From GCA-2697345 sp049602715 (GTDB lineage: Bacteria > Pseudomonadota > Alphaproteobacteria > Rhodobacterales > Rhodobacteraceae), in contig JBMYRX010000052.1 of assembly GCA_049602715.1 (NCBI GenBank), forward strand, positions 1 through 12,565: a stretch of DNA of 12,565 bases, written 5' to 3'. Shown here in pieces: positions 1 through 5,636 of the stretch. The translations under genes were made by a program, and so were the position numbers. Below the pieces are notes generated by a model that was not told the origin of the DNA, ran no database searches, and saw only the letters and a list, made by a program, of their open reading frames with translations. Every line of letters starts with the position of its first letter. The stretch's first letter is position 1.

Positions 1-609
1 GACCAAACCACCAAACGCGGCACCGATACCAATGCCCGCAAAGCCATGCTCAGTAATCGGGGTATCGATTACTCTTTTTGCTGAGAACTCTTCTAGTAAT
101 CCTTGTGAAATCTTATAAGCCCCTTCATACTCGGCGACTTCTTCTCCCATTAAAAACACATTAGAGTTAGTACGCATTTCTTCTGCCATAGCGTCGCGTA
201 GAGCTTCACGAACGGTGATAGTTTCTTTTTCTTTTTCTTTTTCTTTTAAATTTAGTTTATTTTGTGTGGTAGCGGATTCACCCTGAATATTAGTTTGCGA
301 AGAATTAATTTCTTCTTTTGAAATTGTTAGAGGTTTTTTCTCGAGGTTTTCTTGTTTGGGGCTCTCATCAGCCGTTATTAAGCTTGCTATCTTTTCATTG
401 ACTTTTATTGGTTCAAGTCCTTCTGGTTTAATTATTTGATCAATAGTACCATCGTCAACTGTTTCAAATTCCATTATTGCCTTGTCCGTTTCTATCTCTG
501 CTAAAATATCACCAGATTTAACTTGATCCCCTTCTTTTACAAACCATTTCGAAATAGTACCTTCTTCCATAGTTGGAGAAAGTGCTGGCATTAAAATATC
601 AATTGGCAT
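1..609 (-). CDS. pdhB: Pyruvate dehydrogenase E1 component, beta subunit with N-terminal lipoyl domain (C-terminal part missing)
   Basis: E1-beta pairs with PdhA to form the thiamine-diphosphate decarboxylase of the cytoplasmic pyruvate dehydrogenase complex. The 203 codons present run off the left edge in frame. Residues 1-78 form a biotinyl/lipoyl domain with MPALSPTMEEGTI near the start and ETDKA carrying the lipoyl-accepting Lys43. Residues about 79-123 are a polar linker ending in a Lys-Glu run (KEKEKEKE). From residue 124 the E1-beta fold starts (TITVREALRDAMAEEM, NVFLMGEEVAEYEGAYKISQGLL, DTPITEHGFAGIGIGAAFGG). Fusion of a lipoyl domain to E1-beta is characteristic of alphaproteobacteria. 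The ATG at 609 lies 11 bases inside pdhA and is preceded by an AGGA box (619-622) with a 9-base spacer, so the two are translationally coupled. Identification is firm; only the length is unknown. Confidence 0.95.
   Translation of the reverse strand, partial: MPIDILMPALSPTMEEGTISKWFVKEGDQVKSGDILAEIETDKAIMEFETVDDGTIDQIIKPEGLEPIKVNEKIASLITADESPKQENLEKKPLTISKEEINSSQTNIQGESATTQNKLNLKEKEKEKETITVREALRDAMAEEMRTNSNVFLMGEEVAEYEGAYKISQGLLEEFSAKRVIDTPITEHGFAGIGIGAAFGGLV
222..247. repeat. Short hexamer tandem repeat (TTTCTT)n inside the pdhB linker
   Basis: About four copies of a 6-bp unit lie in tandem. Read on the minus strand the unit encodes alternating Lys and Glu at the end of the lipoyl-to-E1 linker. 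Because the unit is two codons, slippage would change linker length without breaking the frame. Confidence 0.7.
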
Positions 610-1600
610 TAAATTCTATCCTGTTGCTTGAATATATATCAGTGAATAGTTCATCTGGACTTGGTTCTGGGCTAGTTTTACTAAATTCAGCAGCTTCATT
701 TACGACATTTTTAATCTTTTTATCTATCTTTTTTAGATCTTCTTCAGTGCAGTGTTTATCTTTTAGAATTAATTCTTTTATATTATCAATTGGATCACGT
801 TCGCTTCTAACTTTCTGAACTTCTTCTCGCGACCTATATCTTGCAGGATCAGACATTGAATGCCCTCTATACCTATACGTAACAATCTCAAGAATGTAAG
901 GTCCATGACCATCTCTGCAATGAGCTGCGGCTCTATCAGCCGAGGCTTTAACTGCTAACACATCCATGCCGTCAACGGCTTCCCCAGCTATTCCATAGGC
1001 TGCACCTCTTTCCCATAATGAGGGTGATTTTGTTGATCTAAGTACACTTGTGCCCATAGCATATTGGTTATTCTCTATAACAAATATAACTGGTAAACTC
1101 CAAAGCATCGCCATATTATAAGTTTCATAAACCTGGCCTTGATTTGCAGCACCATCTCCAAAATAAGTAAATGTTACTGCTTTTTTTTGCAAATATTTAT
1201 CAGCGAATGCTAAACCTGCGCCTATAGGAACTTGCGCTCCAACTATGCCATGACCACCAAAAAAATTCTTTTCTCGTGAAAACATATGCATAGATCCTCC
1301 TTTACCTTTAGAATATCCACCACTTCGACCAGTTAACTCTGCCATTACACCCTTTGGATCCATTCCACATGCCAACATATGGCCGTGATCTCTATAAGAA
1401 GTAATATGTTTGTCTCCATCAACTGTAGATGCCTCAATCCCAACAACAACCGCTTCTTGGCCGATATATAAATGGCAGAATCCACCTATTAACCCCATTC
1501 CATAGAGCTGACCCGCCTTTTCTTCAAATCTCCGGATTAGAAGCATGTCCTGATAATATTTTAACATTTGAGTCTTGGAAATTTTTTTATTTTTAGCCAT
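599..1600 (-). CDS. pdhA: Pyruvate dehydrogenase E1 component, alpha subunit
   Basis: Decarboxylates pyruvate with thiamine diphosphate and passes the acetyl unit to lipoate, linking glycolysis to acetyl-CoA in the cytoplasm. At 333 residues it has the usual length for the alpha2beta2-type E1-alpha. The substrate/cofactor region IGQEAVVVG is at 46-54. HGIVGAQVPIGAGLA is at 117-131. The ThDP and magnesium motif is GDGAANQG (148-155), ending at the NN of ENNQYAMGTS (177-178). The conserved loop YRYRGHSMSDPARYR is at 242-256. The ATG at 1600 is preceded by AAGG (1607-1610) with a 6-base spacer. The gene overlaps pdhB by 11 bases, so the subunits are probably made in equal amounts. Upstream lie a predicted promoter and a 36-bp palindrome that may control the operon. 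Related acetoin or branched-chain dehydrogenase alpha subunits are less likely, given the lipoylated E1-beta partner and glycolytic neighbours. Confidence 0.96.
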   Translation of the reverse strand: MAKNKKISKTQMLKYYQDMLLIRRFEEKAGQLYGMGLIGGFCHLYIGQEAVVVGIEASTVDGDKHITSYRDHGHMLACGMDPKGVMAELTGRSGGYSKGKGGSMHMFSREKNFFGGHGIVGAQVPIGAGLAFADKYLQKKAVTFTYFGDGAANQGQVYETYNMAMLWSLPVIFVIENNQYAMGTSVLRSTKSPSLWERGAAYGIAGEAVDGMDVLAVKASADRAAAHCRDGHGPYILEIVTYRYRGHSMSDPARYRSREEVQKVRSERDPIDNIKELILKDKHCTEEDLKKIDKKIKNVVNEAAEFSKTSPEPSPDELFTDIYSSNRIEFNAN

Positions 1601-1609
1601 TCTCTACCT

Positions 1610-1645
1610 TATTATATATAGTTTAATATTAAACTATATATAATA
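1610..1645. promoter_or_regulatory. Perfect 36-bp palindrome upstream of pdhA, possible operator or 5' UTR hairpin
   Basis: The 18-base half-site from 1610 to 1627 is matched exactly by the reverse complement at 1628-1645, with the centre AATATT and no mismatch. Its core GTTTAATATTAAAC sits between TATATATA-rich flanks. It ends one base into the AAGG ribosome binding site of pdhA and covers the -10 and start region of the promoter predicted at 1642-1671. It is therefore placed either to bind a dimeric repressor or to fold at the 5' end of the mRNA. No T tract follows on either strand and it is only A/T paired at most positions, so an intrinsic terminator is unlikely. The regulator is unknown. 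Confidence 0.6.
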
Positions 1646-1671
1646 TACATAATTTTTCGTATACATGTAAA
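1642..1671 (-). promoter_or_regulatory. Predicted sigma-70-type promoter of pdhA-pdhB
   Basis: On the minus strand TTTACA (1666-1671, one mismatch to TTGACA) is followed after 18 bases by TATATT (1642-1647, one mismatch to TATAAT). The inferred start near 1635 lies inside the palindrome and gives a leader of about 35 bases before the pdhA ATG. AT-rich DNA yields chance matches, so this is moderate evidence only. Confidence 0.4.
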
Positions 1672-1719
1672 CAGGTAGTGTTAAATTTTTCTTACATAAA
1701 GCCTATGAAAAGAATTCCA

Positions 1720-2022
1720 CTAATTTATGATTATTTCATTTGGTCTTATGAAACCTAGGATTACTCTGGCTTGTGTATCAAGAAGATCAAAGTCTAAAAA
1801 ATTATCAGAGAGCCGACGAGTTTTATTTTTTAACTTTGAAACTTGCGATGATAATTCTTTATGTTCTATTTTTAACAAATAAATTTGTTTTTGAACTTGT
1901 ATTCTTTTCAATATACCGAAATCGCCTTGTACCAAAGCAAGTGTAAAATACAAATTTAAAAGTAAACATAACAAAAAAAACATAATTGGAAGGAGTCCAA
2001 ATGATTTTTTAGTGACTAACAT
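1720..2022 (-). CDS. FtsB/DivIC-family septum formation initiator protein
   Basis: A small bitopic divisome protein; FtsB-type proteins form a periplasmic coiled coil with FtsL and FtsQ and help activate septal wall synthesis. From the ATG at 2022 it is 100 residues, close to the family norm. It has a short basic N terminus (MLVTKKS), one membrane segment at about 9-30, a GDFGILKR turn, a coiled coil at about 40-72, and the family C-terminal signature LDFDLLDTQARVILGFIRPNEIII at about 76-99. I chose 2022 because AGGAG (2033-2037) lies 10 bases upstream. The in-frame ATG at 2067 would add 15 residues but has no Shine-Dalgarno and sits at the edge of an 11-bp inverted repeat. In many alphaproteobacteria this gene lies just before pdhA, as here. 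The exact symbol (ftsB or divIC) is not settled by sequence. Confidence 0.85.
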   Translation of the reverse strand: MLVTKKSFGLLPIMFFLLCLLLNLYFTLALVQGDFGILKRIQVQKQIYLLKIEHKELSSQVSKLKNKTRRLSDNFLDFDLLDTQARVILGFIRPNEIIIN

Positions 2023-2055
2023 AAACTTTTTACTCCTAAGAACCATAAAATCTTT

Positions 2056-2086
2056 AAAACGAATCATGACACAACTGATTCGTTTT
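2056..2086 (-). terminator. 11-bp inverted repeat with T tract, possible weak terminator after pgk
   Basis: AAAACGAATCA (2056-2066) and TGATTCGTTTT (2076-2086) are perfect reverse complements around a 9-base loop. Read on the minus strand, A-rich sequence precedes the stem and TTTT ends it, as in weak bidirectional terminators. It lies about 180 bases past the pgk stop and just ahead of the ftsB-like gene, so it could partly separate the two. The stem has only three G-C pairs, so termination would be weak; an operator role is also possible. Confidence 0.4.
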
Positions 2087-2267
2087 GTGAATCCCTAAAG
2101 TTAAATAGAGTTATTTATTGTTAAAGACTTGCTGAATTGACTAACTGCTATAACCTTTTGATTATTTCCCAGTTTGAAGCCTATTAGTTAACCCGTTCTC
2201 GTAAATTATTGAGAATATTCTCTGATTTTAAAAACCAAGTAAAAGTATTATTTGTGTTGTCTGATCT

Positions 2268-3443
2268 TTAAACTGATAGAGCCTCAAGACCTGGTAGGGA
2301 TTTTCCTTCCAGCCACTCCAAAAAAGCACCGCCAGCAGTTGAAACATAAGTAAATTTTTTTGCAGACCGTGTTTGGTTTAATGCAGCGATTGTATCTCCT
2401 CCACCTGCAACCGAAATTATTCTCTCTTGCGTAGTCAATTTGGCTACAAAACTGGCAATTTTATTAGTTGCATGGTCATATGGTTTAAATTCAAATGCTC
2501 CTAATGGACCGTTCCACACGATTGTTTTGGAGCTCGCAATCACAGATTCTATATTTTTTATTGTTGCTGGCCCAGCATCTAGTATCATTTTATTTTTTGG
2601 ACATTGATTTACGTTAAAAGTATTGCTCATTTTGTCGTGAGGGTCGCTTGCAACGACTAAGTCATGCGGGAGATGGATTTTACAACCAATCAATTTCGCA
2701 TTTTCCAATATTATTTTAGCAGTATGACTCATATTTGTTTCACTAATAGACTTACCAATTTCAATATTTTGAGATTCCAAAAAAGTATTAGCCATTCCCC
2801 CACCAATTATTAGGTGATCAACTTTTTTAATGAGGTTATTTATGAGATCTAACTTAGATGATATTTTAGACCCACCAATTATTGCTGTTAAAGGTAAACT
2901 AGGTTTCTGAAATAGCGCTCCTAAGGCCTCTAGTTCGGTTTCCATAGAAAAGCCAATACACCTCGGTAAGAACTTTGTTATGGCGTCAGTTGAACTATGG
3001 GATCTGTGACTAGCTGAAAAAGCATCATTCACGTATAAATCGCCTAAATTAGCAAGCTTTTGTGCAAATTTAATATCGTTAAGTTCTTCTCCGCGGTTGA
3101 AGCGTAGGTTTTCTAAAAGTACTATTTCGTTATGTTTTATATTGTTAAAGTCTTCCTTTTTTGGTTCATTAAAAAAAATAATACTCTTGTTTAAAACTTT
3201 TTCTAAGGTTGGTATCATGTGTTTCAGTGATAAGCTTTCGACATGTTTTCCCTTTGGACGACCATAGTGAGACATAAGAATTGGTTTTCCAGAATTAGAA
3301 ATTATATAATCAATCGTTGGAATAACTGCTTTAACCCGTGTAACGTCAGCGACTTTTCCATTGATAGTTGGTAAATTGAAATCGACTCGGACAAGAATAT
3401 TTTTATTATAAATGTTAAGATCTCTTAAAACTTTATAGTACAA
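2268..3443 (-). CDS. pgk: Phosphoglycerate kinase (TTG start)
   Basis: Transfers phosphate between 1,3-bisphosphoglycerate and ADP in glycolysis and gluconeogenesis; cytoplasmic. The 391 residues match the bacterial family length. The N-terminal, phosphoglycerate-binding half shows LVRVDFNLP (17-25), MSHYGRPKGK (57-66), LLENLRFNRGEE (109-120) and NDAFSASHRSHSST (139-152). The C-terminal nucleotide-binding half shows IIGGSKISSKLDLINNL (188-204), GGGMANTFL (214-222), VWNGPLGAFE (309-318) and VAGGGDTIAAL (345-355), ending STAGGAFLEWLEGKSLPGLEAL. The start codon is TTG: GGAG lies 8 bases upstream, a TGA stop lies two codons upstream in frame, and the next Met is residue 57, inside a core motif. 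It follows gap by 86 bases with no terminator between them, so gap and pgk are probably one transcript. Confidence 0.97.
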   Translation of the reverse strand: MYYKVLRDLNIYNKNILVRVDFNLPTINGKVADVTRVKAVIPTIDYIISNSGKPILMSHYGRPKGKHVESLSLKHMIPTLEKVLNKSIIFFNEPKKEDFNNIKHNEIVLLENLRFNRGEELNDIKFAQKLANLGDLYVNDAFSASHRSHSSTDAITKFLPRCIGFSMETELEALGALFQKPSLPLTAIIGGSKISSKLDLINNLIKKVDHLIIGGGMANTFLESQNIEIGKSISETNMSHTAKIILENAKLIGCKIHLPHDLVVASDPHDKMSNTFNVNQCPKNKMILDAGPATIKNIESVIASSKTIVWNGPLGAFEFKPYDHATNKIASFVAKLTTQERIISVAGGGDTIAALNQTRSAKKFTYVSTAGGAFLEWLEGKSLPGLEALSV

Positions 3444-3529
3444 TAATCAGTCTCCAACACTTCTGTCCATTTCACTACTAGTTAAATGTCATATAAAATT
3501 ATTATTATATCAATAACTTAAAAAAATCC

Positions 3530-4528
3530 CTATATAGTACCCATGATCTTTGCAACATCAACCATGCGACAGGAAAATCCCCACTCGTTATCGTACCACG
3601 CTAATATTCGTACAAGCTTGTCTCCAACTACCTTAGTTTGATCCGGTGCAAATATTGATGAGAACGGTGAGTGATTAAAATCTATGGATACTTTGGGTTC
3701 TGAATCATAGGAAACAACGTTACCCAATGAAGTTAGTGATGAGTTTTTGACTACTGAGTTAACTTCCTCAACTGAGGTTATTTTTTTTGCTACAAAAGTC
3801 AAATCTACAGCCGAAACATTTGGCGTCGGCACACGAATAGCTGATCCATCGAGCTTTCCTTCCAGGTCAGGTATTACCAAACCTATGGCTTTTGCAGCGC
3901 CAGTGGAGGTTGGTATCATTGAAAGTGCTGCCGCTCTAGATCGATATAAATCTTTATGCCGTTTATCCAGTATTGATTGATCAGCTGTGTAGCTATGAAC
4001 TGTAGTCATAATGCCATGATCAATCCCAATGGTATCATTTAAAATCTTTGCTATAGGTGCTAAACAATTAGTAGTGCAGGATCCGTTTGAAATAATTGTA
4101 TCTTTAACAGTAAGTGAATTTTCATTTACGCCAAAAACTACGGTTTTGTCGGCATTTTTTGCAGGTGCAGAAATCAAGACCTTTTTTGCGCCCTGTTTAA
4201 GGTGCACTAGGGTATCTTTTTTTGAATTAAATTTTCCAGTACATTCTAAAACAACATCAATACCAGTCCAATTTAGTTCATTAGGGTTGTAAGTCGAAAA
4301 AATTTTTATTGGACCGTTTCCGCAGTCAATATAATCTTCTCCAAAGTTTATATCTTTAGAAAATTTTCCGTGGATAGAGTCGTATTTTAACATATGTATA
4401 ATTGTTTCTAGTGGTCCAGTAGCATTGATTGCTTTAACTTTTACGTCTTCCCTACCACTTTCTATTATACTGGATAAGATACAGCGCCCTATTCGACCAA
4501 ACCCATTTATGCCAATATTAATAGCCAT
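3530..4528 (-). CDS. gap: Glyceraldehyde-3-phosphate dehydrogenase with unusual coenzyme-site residues
   Basis: Phosphorylating GAPDH interconverts glyceraldehyde 3-phosphate and 1,3-bisphosphoglycerate using NAD(P). The 332 residues are standard length. The Rossmann motif is INGFGRIGR (7-15). The active site is SNGSCTTNC with catalytic Cys151, and the partner base is His178 in MTTVHSY. The signature RVPTPNVSAVDLTFVA and the C-terminal ILAWYDNEWGFSCRMVD are present. I chose the ATG at 4528 because AAGGA lies just upstream and the protein then begins MAINIGINGFG as usual; an in-frame ATG at 4552 has no ribosome binding site. Odd point: after beta-2 the usual Asn-Asp reads Asn35-Ala36-Thr37, and the S-loop positions usually Leu-Pro or similar read Lys189-Arg190 (LDKRHKDL). 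These contact the adenosine ribose, so NADP use is possible. It lies between zapA and pgk. Confidence 0.97.
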   Translation of the reverse strand: MAINIGINGFGRIGRCILSSIIESGREDVKVKAINATGPLETIIHMLKYDSIHGKFSKDINFGEDYIDCGNGPIKIFSTYNPNELNWTGIDVVLECTGKFNSKKDTLVHLKQGAKKVLISAPAKNADKTVVFGVNENSLTVKDTIISNGSCTTNCLAPIAKILNDTIGIDHGIMTTVHSYTADQSILDKRHKDLYRSRAAALSMIPTSTGAAKAIGLVIPDLEGKLDGSAIRVPTPNVSAVDLTFVAKKITSVEEVNSVVKNSSLTSLGNVVSYDSEPKVSIDFNHSPFSSIFAPDQTKVVGDKLVRILAWYDNEWGFSCRMVDVAKIMGTI

Positions 4529-4697
4529 AAACTTTTTCCTTTTTATTTCCATTTATTATTAATTTAAAAAACATTTCTAGACCACAAAACCTAAAATGAA
4601 TGTGAAGGTTTGAAATAATATTACATAATTTTATTGGACGTTAAATGCTTAGTTGACGAATAAGGGTAAAATACATTTTTACTGTATCTGGTGTTCA

Positions 4698-5063
4698 TTA
4701 AGTTTTCTCTTCAATATAATTTGCTATGGCTTCAGCTTGGGTTACTAGTTCGGACAATCTATTAAATGACTGTTTCGATAAAACGGGACTTCTAACAGAG
4801 TTTGTTGAATGTTCTGTATTGTTATGATCTGACATCGAATTTCCTACATTTGCTGGGCTTTTATCTTGGCTTAGGAGTTTATCAGCCATTATCAAGCTAA
4901 TCATCAAAAGCATTTTTGATTCTGGTAATTTTTGATTATTTGAATTCAAATCTTTTGCTTCTTGATCTAACAAGTTTGCTGCAGCTTCCAGGGCAGCCTC
5001 TTCTCCAGGAGAACAAGCCATCTGAAACTCATGACCGCCTATCATAATATTTAAATCGGGCAT
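4698..5063 (-). CDS. zapA: Cell division protein ZapA
   Basis: ZapA binds FtsZ and cross-links protofilaments, tightening the cytokinetic Z-ring. The 121 residues include the N-terminal beta-hairpin head (LNIMIGGHEFQMACSPGEEAALEAAANLLDQEA, residues 4-36) and a helical segment MLLMISLIMADKLL (51-64), typical of the short alphaproteobacterial form. A polar, probably disordered stretch (about 66-92) is followed by a final helix (97-120). The ATG overlaps the stop of the preceding coiled-coil gene in a TAATG arrangement (shared base 5063). AAGGAG lies 7 bases upstream, inside that gene, indicating coupled translation. Gap follows after about 170 bases of AT-rich DNA in which I see no convincing promoter or terminator. 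Confidence 0.88.
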   Translation of the reverse strand: MPDLNIMIGGHEFQMACSPGEEAALEAAANLLDQEAKDLNSNNQKLPESKMLLMISLIMADKLLSQDKSPANVGNSMSDHNNTEHSTNSVRSPVLSKQSFNRLSELVTQAEAIANYIEEKT

Positions 5064-5446
5064 TAGGTGTCTCCTTGTAGGAGTATTGGGTCGATTGCTT
5101 TTAAGATCTCATCTATTTCAGCTAAATCCCTAGCTCTTAGAGCATTTAAATTGGTAATCTCAGCTCGAAGCGAGGTATTTATTTGATCAGATAAATCAGT
5201 TTGCGAATTCTCCGTAGAGCCAACATTTGTTTTAAATTTTTGGAGCTCGGTTATAACCTTTAGGAGACGGGTATTTTCCGTTTCCTGAGCCTCGAGTTGA
5301 TCTGTAAGCATTAGTATATGCTGTTCTAGCCGATTAGACCTAGCTATATCTGTAGGGATGTTCGATTTTGGCAATTTATTAGTAATAGAAGCTATACGGT
5401 CTAATGCTCTAGCCAACTTTATTTCTAGTTCTTCCAGGTCTTGCAT
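5063..5446 (-). CDS. Coiled-coil protein encoded with zapA, ZauP-like
   Basis: The 127 residues are mostly charged, heptad-like helix with no membrane segment or signal peptide: about 1-24 (LEELEIKLARALDRIASI), about 36-72 (SNRLEQHILMLTDQLEAQ onward) and about 85-120 (LSDQINTSLRAEITNLNAL onward), separated by short polar breaks. The start is secure: GGAGGAG lies directly before the ATG at 5446. In Caulobacter a coiled-coil protein, ZauP, is encoded in an operon with zapA and partners ZapA to focus the Z-ring. The position, size and one-base overlap with zapA here suggest an orthologue or analogue of it. The sequence itself carries few diagnostic residues, so function is inferred from context. 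It would be the first gene of the leftward block and is divergent from transketolase. Confidence 0.75.
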   Translation of the reverse strand: MQDLEELEIKLARALDRIASITNKLPKSNIPTDIARSNRLEQHILMLTDQLEAQETENTRLLKVITELQKFKTNVGSTENSQTDLSDQINTSLRAEITNLNALRARDLAEIDEILKAIDPILLQGDT

Positions 5447-5636
5447 AACTCCTCCAGAAACATGGGTAGCACTTCAATGACTATAAAAGAATATAAATAA
5501 AATCTATAGTAAAAAATATAAATAAAGAAATTTAAAAATATATACCTTTTTGATGGTAGTTTTCCTAACTGAATGTTACTTAAATCATTAGATAGTTTTA
5601 CAAATTATGCTAATGTATTTTTAAAAAGGAAAAAAA
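5447..5636. promoter_or_regulatory. Divergent intergenic region between the zauP-zapA block and tkt
   Basis: A 190-bp, very AT-rich gap must hold outward promoters for both sides. On the plus strand TTACTT (5576-5581), 17 bases and TACAAA (5599-5604) is a weak candidate for transketolase. A 12-bp direct repeat AATATAAATAAA occurs at 5490-5501 and 5515-5526, 25 bases apart. Base composition makes chance matches likely, so no site is firm. Confidence 0.35.

Noticed and set aside
573..818. Plus-strand ORF across the pdhA-pdhB junction
   Set aside because: It is antisense to two well-supported genes, has no ribosome binding site or recognisable domain, and its residues are the expected shadow of the minus-strand codons.
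1610..1645. The 36-bp palindrome as an intrinsic terminator of the ftsB-like gene
   Set aside because: The stem is almost all A-T, no U tract follows it, and it sits directly on the pdhA ribosome binding site.
2087..2267. Possible eno remnant or small RNA between pgk and the ftsB-like gene
   Set aside because: No enolase motif is readable in any frame. The 12-bp GAGAATATTCTC palindrome (2211-2222) is isolated, with no terminator or promoter pattern around it.
3747..4292. Two plus-strand ORFs (3747-3980 and 4029-4292) within gap
   Set aside because: Both lie antisense to conserved GAPDH motifs and show no domain or initiation signal.
4529..4552. Upstream ATG adding eight residues to GAPDH
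   Set aside because: There is no SD before it, and the stretch itself contains the AAGGA used by the ATG at 4528.
5490..5526. AATATAAATAAA direct repeat as a regulator site or origin-type iteron
   Set aside because: There are only two copies in very AT-rich DNA, with no symmetry and no replication gene nearby; chance is the simpler reading.
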